A stretch of 64,000 bases of DNA from Cryobacterium roopkundense (GTDB lineage Bacteria; Actinomycetota; Actinomycetes; Actinomycetales; Microbacteriaceae), in assembly GCF_014200405.1 (NCBI RefSeq), contig NZ_JACHBQ010000001.1, forward strand, positions 3,224,001 to 3,288,000, written 5' to 3'. Positions 18,271-27,092 of this stretch are shown here, one piece after another (the first letter of the stretch is position 1; each line of letters opens with the position of its first letter). Position numbers and translations under genes: made by a program. The notes under the pieces are model-generated. The model was not told where the DNA came from and made no database searches. It saw only the letters and a program-made list of their open reading frames with translations.

Positions 18271-19269
18271 TCAGCGGGTCGCGGCCCTTGAGCGCAGGTC
18301 GCGGTGCATCCCGTCAAAGGCATGGGCCGCCGGGAAGAGCGACTTGCGCACCTTCACCACCACGCTGTAGTTCGGGTCGACCACGTTGGCAATCGGTGCC
18401 TCGGCCACCTGGCTGAGCAGCTGGTAGGCATCCATTTCGTGCAGGTCGAAGAGTTCGCCGAACCAACGGATCATCTCGAGCTGCGCGATGCGCCATGAAT
18501 CTTCCATGGGCCGGGAGGATCCCACGATCATCCAGTAATCGTCGGTTTCGAGTCGGGGCCAGAGCGGCGCCCGACCCTTGATAAGGTCCACGAGAATGGT
18601 GGAGTTCATGGCGCCCTCCACCGCGGTGCCGCAAGCCTCTCCCTCGCCCTGGCGGTAGTGGCCGTCCCCGATCGAGAACAGCGCTCCCTCCACGTTCACC
18701 CCGAGGAACACCGTGGTGCCGGCCTTGATCTCCGGGGTATCCATGTTTCCGCCGAATCGCTCAGGCACGAGCGACGAGCGCACCTCATGGCCTGCAGGCG
18801 CCACTCCCACGGTGCCGAGCATGGGTTCGAGCGGCAGCGCCACCTCGAAGTCACCGAAGCGGGCTTGAAATCCCACGGTTCGCGCCGCCGTGTCGACCTC
18901 ATAAACCCACGTGGCTTCCGGCAGCGCCTGCTGCAGCAGCGCGGTGCGATCCGTGCTGGTCATGCCACCGAAAAACGGAATTGCAGCGGATGCGCCCCAA
19001 CTTCGCGCCGGAACCAGGTCGACCACGTGGATGGCCAGGGTATCCCCCGGTTCGGCGCCCTCAACGTAGAACGGTCCGGTCTGCGGGTTCAGGTAACGGA
19101 AGTCGATCACCTGGCTCGCCACATCGTTGACGGAGGTGATGGCATGGTTGAAGGCGTCCTCCGACCACAGAGTGAGCAGGGTGCCGGGCCTCACGCGTTT
19201 CACCGGGTCCGCACCCCCGAAGGTGTAGACGTATTGGCTGCGTTCCGGCCTGAATTCGACAGAGTCCAT
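18271..19269 (-). CDS. Acetamidase/formamidase family protein
   Basis: 332 residues, full length for the FmdA/AmdA family, which hydrolyses short amides (acetamide, formamide) to acid and ammonia in the cytoplasm. Family features seen: the N-terminal DPVKRVRPGTLLTLWSEDAF, the GDTLAIHVVDL strand, and the GDGHYRQGEGEACGTAVEG segment carrying the active-site region. ATG 19269 begins the conserved part directly. Substrate cannot be assigned from sequence; it stands alone between the SDR and mqo genes. Confidence 0.88.
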   Translation of the reverse strand: MDSVEFRPERSQYVYTFGGADPVKRVRPGTLLTLWSEDAFNHAITSVNDVASQVIDFRYLNPQTGPFYVEGAEPGDTLAIHVVDLVPARSWGASAAIPFFGGMTSTDRTALLQQALPEATWVYEVDTAARTVGFQARFGDFEVALPLEPMLGTVGVAPAGHEVRSSLVPERFGGNMDTPEIKAGTTVFLGVNVEGALFSIGDGHYRQGEGEACGTAVEGAMNSTILVDLIKGRAPLWPRLETDDYWMIVGSSRPMEDSWRIAQLEMIRWFGELFDLHEMDAYQLLSQVAEAPIANVVDPNYSVVVKVRKSLFPAAHAFDGMHRDLRSRAATR

Positions 19270-19421
19270 GCAGTTCAGCGTATCGGGCCGACGTCCGTCC
19301 CCGCTTGCTGGGGCATCCGCTCCCGCGCGGTAGAACCGAAGAAATTCAGGACACTCCGCCCAGCGTGGCAGCGCGGGCGGCGTGTTTCACCATGACCGGT
19401 TGTGCGAGCGGATGCGGCGGG

Positions 19422-20900
19422 TCAGGCGGTGAGGTTCAAGACCTCGGCGGTCGCCGCGAGCGACGCAGCGGCCGCTGCTGGATCGTCGGAGAGCTTCGTG
19501 CCGTAGCTCGGGATCATGGTGCGCAGCTGGGGTTCCCAGCCCGCAATGCGGTCGGGGAAGCAGCGCGCGAGCAGGTCCACCATGATGGGCGCGGCGGTCG
19601 AGGCCCCAGGGGAGGCCCCGAGCAGGCCGGCGATCGTGCCGTCGGCGGAGGTGATGACCTCGGTGCCCATCTGCAGCACGCCGCCCTTGGCGGCATCCTT
19701 CTTCATGACCTGCACGCGCTGGCCGGCCGTGATGAGTTCCCAGTCGGCCATCTTGGCGGTGGGCACGAACTCCTGCAGGGCCTTGAGTTTGGAACCCCGC
19801 GAGGCGAACACTTCGCCGATCAGGTACTTCATTAGGTCGAAGTTGTGGCGGGCCACGGCGAGCATCGGGCCGAGGTTGTGCGCGCGAATCGAGAACGGCA
19901 GGTCGAGCCACGTGCTCGTCTTGAGGAACTTGGGGCTGAAGCCGGCGTACGGGCCGAACAGCAGCGACATTTCGCCGTCGACCACGCGGGTGTCAAGGTG
20001 CGGCACCGACATGGGCGGGGCGCCGACGCCGGCCTTGCCGTAGACCTTCGCCTGGTGCTGGGCCACGAGCTCGGGGTTCGTGGTGCGCAGGAACTGGCCG
20101 CTGATCGGGAATCCGCCGAAGCCCTTGATCTCGGGGATTCCGCTCTTCTGCAGCAGCGCGAGCCCGCCGCCGCCGGCACCCACGAAGACGAACTTCGCGT
20201 TGACGGTGCTGCGGGTCTGGCCCACCTGGCGCAGCAGCTTGATGCGCCACGATCCGTCTGTGTTCTGGGTGAGGTCAGTGACCTGCTGGTTCATCTTCAC
20301 CTCGACGCCGTGGCGGGCGAGGTCGTCGAACATGAACGAGGTGAGGGCGCCGAAGTCCACGTCGGTGCCGAGGTTGCTGCGCGTCGCGGCGATCTTCTGC
20401 CCGGTGGGGCGCTTCTTGGTGATCAGCGGGGTCCAGCCGCCGATGACCGCGGGGTCGTCGCTGAATTCCATGCCGGCGAACAGTGGCTGGTTCTTGAGCA
20501 CCTCGTGACGCTGGCGCAGGTAGGCAACGTTGGCCTTGCCCTGCACGAAGGTCATGTGCGGCGTGGAGTTGATGAAACGCCCCGGCTCGGGCAGCGCGCC
20601 GGTCTTCACCAGGTGCGCCCAGAGCTGACGGCTGATCTGGAACTGCTCGTTGATGCTGACGGCCTTGTCAGCGGTGAGCTTGCCATCGGGCGATTCGGGC
20701 ATGTAGTTGAGCTCACAGAGCGCGGCGTGGCCGGTGCCCGCGTTGTTCCAGGGGTTCGAGCTTTCCTGGGCGAGCTCGCCGAGACGCTCGTAAACTTCGA
20801 TTCTCCACGACGGCTGCAGTTCTTTGAGAAGCATGCCGAGGGTGGCGCTCATGATACCGCCGCCGATGAGAACGACGTCTACGGGTTCCGTTGAATTCAC
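19422..20900 (-). CDS. mqo: Malate:quinone oxidoreductase
   Basis: About 492 residues. Membrane-associated FAD enzyme that oxidises malate to oxaloacetate and passes electrons to quinone, replacing or assisting malate dehydrogenase in the TCA cycle. The FAD-binding VDVVLIGGGIMSATLG is at the N-terminus; SSNPWNNAGTGHAALCELNY, FVFVGAGGGGLALLQKSGI and the C-terminal GASPGASTAAPIM are characteristic of Mqo. Two GTG starts are possible (20900 and 20924); 20900 gives the usual short N-terminus but neither has a strong ribosome site. Confidence 0.95.
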   Translation of the reverse strand: MNSTEPVDVVLIGGGIMSATLGMLLKELQPSWRIEVYERLGELAQESSNPWNNAGTGHAALCELNYMPESPDGKLTADKAVSINEQFQISRQLWAHLVKTGALPEPGRFINSTPHMTFVQGKANVAYLRQRHEVLKNQPLFAGMEFSDDPAVIGGWTPLITKKRPTGQKIAATRSNLGTDVDFGALTSFMFDDLARHGVEVKMNQQVTDLTQNTDGSWRIKLLRQVGQTRSTVNAKFVFVGAGGGGLALLQKSGIPEIKGFGGFPISGQFLRTTNPELVAQHQAKVYGKAGVGAPPMSVPHLDTRVVDGEMSLLFGPYAGFSPKFLKTSTWLDLPFSIRAHNLGPMLAVARHNFDLMKYLIGEVFASRGSKLKALQEFVPTAKMADWELITAGQRVQVMKKDAAKGGVLQMGTEVITSADGTIAGLLGASPGASTAAPIMVDLLARCFPDRIAGWEPQLRTMIPSYGTKLSDDPAAAAASLAATAEVLNLTA

Positions 20901-20959
20901 GCTTCCGAGTGTACAGTCGACCACGACGGGCTTCGGACGCGCCCGTCACCCCAACCGGG

Positions 20960-22252
20960 TCACGAGCGCGCACCCGTCTCCGCGGCCTGATCGCCCGCTC
21001 GCCGTCGCCGGTCCACCCGACGAATGACGATCGCCGTGACGTCGTCGGGCGCCGTTGTTCCGGCCAGAGCCAGCAGAGCATCGACGGCGGTTTGCGCGGT
21101 CGCGGACCGGCGCACAATCTCGTCGACATCCCGGAGCGATGCGAGAGTTCCGTCGAAGAGGTCGAGAACTCCGTCACTGACCGATACCAGAGTGTCGCCC
21201 CAGCCGAGCGTGACAGCCCGTTCCTCCCACTCGACGTCACCGCCAAAGCCGAGCGGCAGGCCAAGAGAGGTCAATCGTTCGCTCGAACCATCAGCGTGAA
21301 GCACGAGCGAGAGACCATGCCCGGCATCAACGAATCGCACCGCACCGGTGTCCATGTCGAGACGGGCATGAAAGAGCGTGACGAAGCTGCCGGCTTCCTC
21401 GAGGTCTTGCTCGAGCGTCGACGCCGCCACAGCGACAGCGTCACCCACCGTTCCGAGCCGCGATCCCGCCCGCAGCACCGCGCGCACGGTGGCCGCAATG
21501 ATCCCCGCGCCGAGCCCCTTGCCCATGACATCGGCCAGGGTGAACGCCGCTCCCTCCCCCACCGGATACCAGTCATAGAAGTCGCCGCCCACGGCGCGAG
21601 TCGGCGCGCACCCGCCGGCAACCTGAAACCCGGGCAGGCTGATGAAGGCCTTCGGCAGGAGACCGCGCTGCACCTCGGCGGCCCGGTCGAGCTCAGTGGT
21701 CGCCGACAGCTCGTTCTGCACCCAGTGCGCTAATTCCCGCAGAAGCACCGCCTCCGCGTCGGTGAACGCCCGCGGCTGAGAGTCGATCAGGCAGAGAGCA
21801 CCGAGGCGTTCGCCGCCGGGAGCCTCGATGGGGTACCCCGCATAGAAACGAACGCCCGGGTTCCCGGTCACGAGGGGATACTCCCTGAACCGTGCGTCCT
21901 CGTGGGCGTCCCCCACGACAAGGGCCCCCGCTTGGCTGATGGTCGTCGAACAGAACGCGACGTCCCGCGGGGTCTCGCGATTTCCCGATCCGGTGCCGGA
22001 CAACAGCCACTGACGGTCGTGGTCGATCAGCGATATCTGCGCCACGTCCACCCCGAAAATCTGCTTTGCGAGACGGGTGACACGGTCGAAGCGTTCCTCG
22101 TGCGGGGTGTCGAGCAGATGCAGGTCATCGACGGCCTGCTGCCGAATGTTTTCCGCGACATCGGCCGGCCCGCCCGTTGCCGGTTCGGGCGTCACAGGGT
22201 GAACGGATGCCGCACCGGTCGTCGTTATTCGCGCCTTCGTGTGATGTGCCAC
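20960..22252 (-). CDS. GAF-domain PP2C (SpoIIE/RsbU-type) serine phosphatase
   Basis: 430 residues from GTG 22252, overlapping the anti-sigma-type gene by 28 bp. A GAF domain fills about residues 40-190 (FGVDVAQISLIDHDRQWL, FYAGYPIEAPGGERLGALCLID). The phosphatase domain follows with metal-binding Asp in AVGGDFYDWY and LADVMGKGLGAGI, DAGHGLSLVL, and SDGVLDLFD. Such phosphatases dephosphorylate STAS-domain antagonists in partner-switching cascades, and the STAS and kinase partners are encoded immediately upstream. The GAF ligand is unknown. Confidence 0.92.
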   Translation of the reverse strand: MAHHTKARITTTGAASVHPVTPEPATGGPADVAENIRQQAVDDLHLLDTPHEERFDRVTRLAKQIFGVDVAQISLIDHDRQWLLSGTGSGNRETPRDVAFCSTTISQAGALVVGDAHEDARFREYPLVTGNPGVRFYAGYPIEAPGGERLGALCLIDSQPRAFTDAEAVLLRELAHWVQNELSATTELDRAAEVQRGLLPKAFISLPGFQVAGGCAPTRAVGGDFYDWYPVGEGAAFTLADVMGKGLGAGIIAATVRAVLRAGSRLGTVGDAVAVAASTLEQDLEEAGSFVTLFHARLDMDTGAVRFVDAGHGLSLVLHADGSSERLTSLGLPLGFGGDVEWEERAVTLGWGDTLVSVSDGVLDLFDGTLASLRDVDEIVRRSATAQTAVDALLALAGTTAPDDVTAIVIRRVDRRRRAGDQAAETGARS

Positions 22253-22632
22253 TCGTTCATGTTCCCATCTCGGTTGTAATCAAGTTCGTGCACGAGTGCC
22301 TGGATCAGCGGGATACCCCGACCCGATTCGGCGGACTCGTCGGGCATGTCCACCGAGGGCAGCCCCACCAGTCCGGCCGTGCCGGTGTCGCGCAGCGTGG
22401 CCTGAATCCGGTCTGCTGAAATCTCCAGTCGGAGGATGCAGGTGATACCGGCGTCGGTATCCGCTTCGGCGTGCCGGATGATGTTCGAGGCGAGCTCGAT
22501 CACAGCCGTCTCGAAACTGATCCGGTCGATCAGCGAGACGTCGGGCTCATCCGCCCAGACGTTTTCGAGCAGGTCGTGCACGGCGTTCACCGTATCGGGT
22601 GGCACGTGCAGACGGAGCGTGTGCAGGCTCAC
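22225..22632 (-). CDS. RsbW-type anti-sigma factor / serine kinase (HATPase_c_2)
   Basis: 135 residues from a start at 22632. It matches small GHKL kinases of partner switching: N-box FETAVIELASNIIRHA, G1-box LRDTGTAG, and ESGRGIPLIQALVHELDY as the G2-like segment. Such proteins bind a target (usually a sigma factor, sometimes another effector) and phosphorylate the STAS antagonist. It begins one base after the STAS stop. No sigma gene is adjacent, so the target may be the upstream glycosyltransferase or a distant sigma factor (inference). Confidence 0.88.
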   Translation of the reverse strand: MSLHTLRLHVPPDTVNAVHDLLENVWADEPDVSLIDRISFETAVIELASNIIRHAEADTDAGITCILRLEISADRIQATLRDTGTAGLVGLPSVDMPDESAESGRGIPLIQALVHELDYNRDGNMNEWHITRRRE

Positions 22633-22633
22633 G

Positions 22634-22966
22634 TCAACTTCCGTATGCCGAAACCGAGTCGGGGTAGCTCGTCAGCACACGCTCCATGTTGGTGAGCTGC
22701 AATACCAGGCGCACCTGTTCATTGGGTGCTGCGATGCGCAGATCGCCGCCGGCCTGCCGAGCGGTCTTGAGCCCGCTAATGAGCGCGCCGAGTCCGGAAG
22801 AATCGATAAACGTCACCTTGGACAGGTCCACGACAACGCGGATGTCCCCCTTCGCGACGGATGCCGACACGACTTCCCGCAAACGTGGAGCGGTCACCAT
22901 GTTCAGCCGCCCATCCACCTGCACGACGGCCACGCCCCCGGAGAGGTTCTTTACTGAGAATTCCAT
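22634..22966 (-). CDS. STAS-domain anti-anti-sigma factor
   Basis: 110 residues from ATG 22966, overlapping the glycosyltransferase 3' end by 16 bp. Single STAS domain (MEFSVKNLSGGVAVVQVDGR) with the phosphorylatable serine pair in VTFIDSSGLGALISGL, as in SpoIIAA/RsbV. Acts as the switch: unphosphorylated form binds the HATPase partner (22225-22632), and phosphorylation is reversed by the PP2C (20960-22252). The four genes make one operon. Confidence 0.92.
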   Translation of the reverse strand: MEFSVKNLSGGVAVVQVDGRLNMVTAPRLREVVSASVAKGDIRVVVDLSKVTFIDSSGLGALISGLKTARQAGGDLRIAAPNEQVRLVLQLTNMERVLTSYPDSVSAYGS

Positions 22967-24906
22967 GCGGCTGCTTCCTTATTGGGTTCGAATCCCTGAA
23001 ACCGTACTGCGGACACGAGGACGCTGAGGATAACCAGGTCGAAGAAGACCCAGGCGAGGTTGACGAAGGTACCGATCGGTTCGCCGATGCCGACCGCCAG
23101 CCGCACGACACCGATCACGCTGGCGATCACGAGAACGGTCGCCGCGACGATCTGTGGGGTGATCAGGCGCCACTGCGGCCCGGTGCCTTGCCGGGTCTTG
23201 GCCGTCACGGCAAAGTCGAGCGGCACCCGGAACAACACGTTGGCGACGGCGGATACGGTGGCGTTAATCCACACGGGGAAGAGGGCGAGGCTGTATTGCT
23301 GGCCGCGCCAGGTCGAGATGCCGTGACTGGCCACCACAAAGAGGAGCTGATTGATCACCATGACCGGCAGGAAGCGCAGGAAGAACTCGAGTGCGGTCGT
23401 GTCCACGGGGAGCACGCCGAAGATGAGGAAAACCGCCGGGGCGGTGAAGTAGACGACCGCTGCGAACCCGCTGAGGTAGCTCCACATCGTGGAGAAGTAC
23501 ATCAGTCGTTGCGGGGTGCTCAGCCCTCCCTGCAGGAGCGGGTTCTCACGCAGGAACACCTGCATGGTGCCCTGTGCCCAGCGCAGACGCTGGGTGAGCA
23601 TGGTGCCCAGGTCTTCCGGCGCAAGCCCGACAGCAAGTAGTTCGTTGTGGTAAACGGTGCGCCAGCCCAGTCCGTGAAGGCGCATGGACGTGGCCATGTC
23701 TTCCGTCACGCTGATCGTGGCCAGTGGCATCAGCGGCTGGGCTTCGTGGGCACGGTCCATGTCTATCGAGCGCAGAAGCGCCTGCACGGATTCGAGGGCG
23801 CCGAGCGGAGAGAGATCCCGGCTCGACAGGGCGTCGACGGTCTTATCGACGTCGAGCAGTACATCCCACCCGGCATCCGTCTCGGTGTGCAACTCCCGGA
23901 TCGCCACGAGGTCCAGGGCCAGCAGTCGCACGTCGGACTCCACCATTCCGCGGGTGTACGCGCCGATCCGATGCTGCAAATCGTACGTCGCCTGCCCGAT
24001 GCTCATGCCATCGGTGATGGCCCGACGAGTGTCTTTCACTGCCTCCTCCACCTCCACGAGCACGGTCTGCGCCACCGGGTCCTGAGCGTCCGCCGACCGC
24101 CTGGCACGTCTCAACACCCGCGCCGATCCGGCCAGGGCACGAGTAACGGCAATTTCCGTCTCCAGCACATAACGGGTGATGCCGAGTTGCATGAGCGATT
24201 CCCGACGCACGACGGCGTTCGACCCGCAGAAGAACGCGGCGTTCCAGCCGTCTTTGCCCTGCTGGATCGGGCCGTAGAACAGCGGGGCCTGACTGCCGAG
24301 GGGGTCGCCGGTGGCCACATTGCCGAAGACCTGCGGCGTTTGCACCAGCGCCACAAGCGGGTTAGTGAAGTAGCCGAGCGTGCGGTGGAGGATATCCGGC
24401 AGCGGTACCTGATCGGCGTCGAGGATGAGCATGAACTCACCCTCCGTATTCATCAGAGCGTTGTTGAGGTTGCCGGCCTTGGCGTGCAGGGGACGGCCTG
24501 ACCAGTCGTCGCCGCGCGTGATGTACCCGATATCGAGGTCGCGGGCGAGCGCGGCCATCGCCGGACGCTTGCCGTCGTCGAGAATCCAGGTCGTATGGGG
24601 ATACCGGATGCCTCGTGCCGCCCGCGCCGTGCCGGAGACGAGGTCGACGGACTCGTTGTAGGTCGTGATAAACACGTCAACCGTGAGACCGTCGCTCGCC
24701 TCAGGGGGTGCCGGGCGTTCACGCGCCCGCCACATCGTCATGCTGAACAGAGTGACATCAATGAGGCTGTACGTCTCGGCGATCACGAGCGGCACGGCGA
24801 CCCACCAGGCGTCCCAATTCAGCGAGAACAGCCAGCGCCACGCGATGTAGTTCACTCCGAGCAGGACTGTGAGAATCACCACCAAGCGCAGCAGAATCAT
24901 GCGCAT
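22951..24906 (-). CDS. Cellulose-synthase-like family 2 glycosyltransferase with a large internal insertion
   Basis: 651 residues from ATG 24906 (GAAGG upstream; the frame stays open to 25005 without a ribosome site). Membrane helices at ~5-58, then the processive GT2 core: TTYNES (81-86), ILDDGKRP (108-115), DADQVP (163-168), FFCGSNAVVRR (225-235), TED (401-403), QRLRWAQG (439-446), then four to five C-terminal helices. It should polymerise a UDP-sugar into a beta-linked polysaccharide at the membrane. Between LGITRYV and ATISVTED lies an extra, mostly helical, charged stretch of about 150 residues (247-396) absent from the canonical BcsA-like core. No PilZ domain is seen. First gene of the partner-switching operon. 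Confidence 0.88.
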   Translation of the reverse strand: MRMILLRLVVILTVLLGVNYIAWRWLFSLNWDAWWVAVPLVIAETYSLIDVTLFSMTMWRARERPAPPEASDGLTVDVFITTYNESVDLVSGTARAARGIRYPHTTWILDDGKRPAMAALARDLDIGYITRGDDWSGRPLHAKAGNLNNALMNTEGEFMLILDADQVPLPDILHRTLGYFTNPLVALVQTPQVFGNVATGDPLGSQAPLFYGPIQQGKDGWNAAFFCGSNAVVRRESLMQLGITRYVLETEIAVTRALAGSARVLRRARRSADAQDPVAQTVLVEVEEAVKDTRRAITDGMSIGQATYDLQHRIGAYTRGMVESDVRLLALDLVAIRELHTETDAGWDVLLDVDKTVDALSSRDLSPLGALESVQALLRSIDMDRAHEAQPLMPLATISVTEDMATSMRLHGLGWRTVYHNELLAVGLAPEDLGTMLTQRLRWAQGTMQVFLRENPLLQGGLSTPQRLMYFSTMWSYLSGFAAVVYFTAPAVFLIFGVLPVDTTALEFFLRFLPVMVINQLLFVVASHGISTWRGQQYSLALFPVWINATVSAVANVLFRVPLDFAVTAKTRQGTGPQWRLITPQIVAATVLVIASVIGVVRLAVGIGEPIGTFVNLAWVFFDLVILSVLVSAVRFQGFEPNKEAAAWNSQ

Positions 24907-25075
24907 CAGTCGTCTGCCTTCACACTGGACGAGCAGACACCCGTCGGGGGTTTCTGTGTCATCGTTCTCCCGGGGCCAGGCCTCACAATCGGGCCGTACC
25001 TTCATTATGCATCAGCCGGGAAGGCATGGCGAGTCAAAACGTCTACCCCCAGAAAAGGGGCACAAAAGGCTTGCC

Positions 25076-25528
25076 TCAGGACGGGTGTTTGATGCGTTCG
25101 TACTCGCCGAGGTAGTCGTGCACGCTCGTGCCGGCCACGGTGCGCGCAATGATGTCGAGATCCACGTCGGCGAGGCTACGAAAGCGCAGACAGCTTTTCC
25201 CCATGTTGAGCGCGCGGCCGGTGGCGGCCCACTCGGCGCGGAATGCGGCATCCCGTGCCGGGTTGCTGTAGAGCCCCATCAGGTAGAGGGAGTGATAGTT
25301 TTTCTGCGCCGCAAGGCTCACGTACGCCAGCGGCTGACCGTTATAGGTCTTCGGGTAGCGTGTGAGCGGAATCACCCAGCCCGGCATGCCGAAGTGCATA
25401 CCCAGCTCGTACCCGGGCGGCATGGCATCACGCACCGCATCGATCACCGGGTACAGCACGGCGCGAGCGGCCGGCAGCAGATCGTCGAAATAGTTCTCGA
25501 CCTCGACCGGGACGGGTTGTTTTCTCAC
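25076..25528 (-). CDS. DUF1801-type small protein
   Basis: 150 residues from GTG 25528. The PPGYELGMHFGMPGWVIP and LAYVSLAAQKNYHSLYLM segments and the C-terminal CLRFRSLADVDLDIIA match the DUF1801/YdhG-like fold, whose biochemical role is not established. No coupling to neighbours; it sits between the glycosyltransferase operon and the divergently transcribed response regulator. Confidence 0.8.
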   Translation of the reverse strand: MRKQPVPVEVENYFDDLLPAARAVLYPVIDAVRDAMPPGYELGMHFGMPGWVIPLTRYPKTYNGQPLAYVSLAAQKNYHSLYLMGLYSNPARDAAFRAEWAATGRALNMGKSCLRFRSLADVDLDIIARTVAGTSVHDYLGEYERIKHPS

Positions 25529-25614
25529 GCACTAACGCTACTCGCAGAACGGCTGCCACACTCGGTTCGACCGCAACCCGCACGATGCCCCTTGTCCTGG
25601 GGGATACTGGGTCT

Positions 25615-26430
25615 ATGGGGACGGAAACAGACGAGAGACGCGTGGCCGTCATCATCGAGGATGACGCCGATATCCGCGACCTGCTCGAGGCCGTGCTCAC
25701 CCAGGCCGGCTTCGAGACCGTGCCCACGAGCAACGGCCTTGACGGGGTGCGCGCGGTGCGCGAGCACAACCCGATCGTGACCACCCTCGACGTGAGCATG
25801 CCCGGCATCGACGGATTCGAGACGGCCCGGCGCATCCGCTCCTTCAGCACGACCTACCTGGTGATGCTCACAGCGCGCAGCGAGGAGATCGACACACTGC
25901 AGGGTCTCGAGTCCGGAGCGGATGACTACCTCACCAAGCCGTTCCGCCCGCGGGAACTGCGCGCCCGCATCGACGCCATGCTGCGTCGCCCGCGTCGCAA
26001 CGTCGCCACCGAAACCGTCGAGGAGGCTGCGGCCCAGTCGGCGGCCCCGATCGACGGCTCGGCCGCGTCGGCCGACGCCGCAGACCAGACCTCCGACGAC
26101 TGGATTGACCACAACGGCCTGCGGCTGAACAGTTCGGAGCGGCTCGTGAGCCTCGAGGGCAGCCGGCTTGAGCTGACCCGAACCGAGTTCGACCTGCTCG
26201 CCACCCTGCTGGAGAGCCAGCGACGGGTGCGCAGTAAGGCAGACCTCGCCCTGCTGCTGCGAGGCGATACGTATTCGGATGCCTACTTCGTGAACGAGGC
26301 CGACAAACGGGCCGTCGAGGTACACATGGGGAACCTTCGCCGCAAGCTCGGCGACAGCATCACGGCGCCGCGCTGGCTCGAAACCGTGCGTGGGGTGGGC
26401 TACCGCCTCGCCGCCCGCGAAAAGGTCTGA
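25615..26430 (+). CDS. OmpR/PhoB-family response regulator
   Basis: 271 residues from ATG 25615 (MGTETDERRVAVIIEDDADI); an upstream in-frame start at 25585 is less likely. Receiver acidic residues EDD, phospho-acceptor Asp in TTLDVSMPGIDG, Lys in LTKPFRPREL. An Ala/Ser-rich linker of about 40 residues precedes the winged-helix DNA-binding domain (LELTRTEFDLLATLLES ... GNLRRKLGD ... LETVRGVGYRL). No kinase is adjacent on the same strand; the convergent Hpt-like gene and the PAS kinase at 28262-29914 are the obvious partners. A CCCC/GGGG palindrome lies at 25588-25603 just upstream. Confidence 0.92.
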   Translation: MGTETDERRVAVIIEDDADIRDLLEAVLTQAGFETVPTSNGLDGVRAVREHNPIVTTLDVSMPGIDGFETARRIRSFSTTYLVMLTARSEEIDTLQGLESGADDYLTKPFRPRELRARIDAMLRRPRRNVATETVEEAAAQSAAPIDGSAASADAADQTSDDWIDHNGLRLNSSERLVSLEGSRLELTRTEFDLLATLLESQRRVRSKADLALLLRGDTYSDAYFVNEADKRAVEVHMGNLRRKLGDSITAPRWLETVRGVGYRLAAREKV

Positions 26431-26442
26431 CCCCAAAGACAC

Positions 26443-26793
26443 CTAGGCCGGGAACAGGGCGGCGAGCTCGATGCAGGTCTGCTCGCCGATTCCGGTGAGG
26501 GTCGCCAGGGAGAGGCGGCAGCCGGGCAGGTCGCACTGCGACAGCGCCCCCAGCATGCGGGCGGACTCCGCCTCGAGCGGCAGCGCGCCGAGCATGCAGC
26601 TGCTGCTGCGAATGCTCAGGAGTACCACGTCAGCCTCCACGGCATCGGGGCCTGCGAGCGCCTGCTCAAGGCGTTCCGCGCGGGCCGTCCAGTGGTTCAC
26701 GAAATTCCAGGCGAACCGCCGCACGGTGGCGGCATCGCCGCCGAGGTCGTTGCGCAGGCGTTCCAGCACGGTCTCGTCTACGTAGCCGGTCAT
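26443..26793 (-). CDS. Hpt-like helical protein without the phosphoacceptor histidine
   Basis: 116 residues from ATG 26793. The all-helical layout and the IRSSSCMLGA segment resemble the Hpt phosphotransfer motif (H.LKG....LGA), but the position of the conserved His is Leu (LSIRSSSCMLGA), so phosphotransfer is not expected. It may have become a protein-interaction module, or the resemblance may be superficial. It converges on the OmpR-type regulator 13 bp away and its start overlaps a small upstream frame as ATGA. Confidence 0.6.
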   Translation of the reverse strand: MTGYVDETVLERLRNDLGGDAATVRRFAWNFVNHWTARAERLEQALAGPDAVEADVVLLSIRSSSCMLGALPLEAESARMLGALSQCDLPGCRLSLATLTGIGEQTCIELAALFPA

Positions 26794-26987
26794 CGGGTCG
26801 ACCGCCGCGCATCCGGCTTCGCATTAGCCCCGGTTCGAGTCACAGCCGACATGACGGCGGCCGCGGCGCGGATCGGCTGGAGCAACCCGAAACTCGCCGA
26901 TTTCGTGCGCAGCTGCGTGCGGATGCGGCGGGAACCGGGCGTGACGGCCTGTCGGGATCGCTGCAGGTAGCGGGTGCGTGTGCTCAC
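26790..26987 (-). CDS. Small basic protein, hypothetical (65 residues)
   Basis: A GTG-started frame of 65 codons rich in Arg, Ser and Thr (VSTRTRYLQRSRQAVTPG...). Its TGA stop overlaps the ATG of the Hpt-like gene by 4 bp, the same coupling used throughout this cluster, which is the main support. No ribosome site and no recognised family; it may be chance. Confidence 0.3.
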   Translation of the reverse strand: MSTRTRYLQRSRQAVTPGSRRIRTQLRTKSASFGLLQPIRAAAAVMSAVTRTGANAKPDARRSTR

Positions 26988-27092
26988 AGTTCGAGAGTGC
27001 CACCCGCGCATGCTGCTCACGCCCACCCCATGCAAGGGGTAGCACAAGAGTTGCGCAAGATCCGATCAAGACCCACATTCGGGGATGGACGA

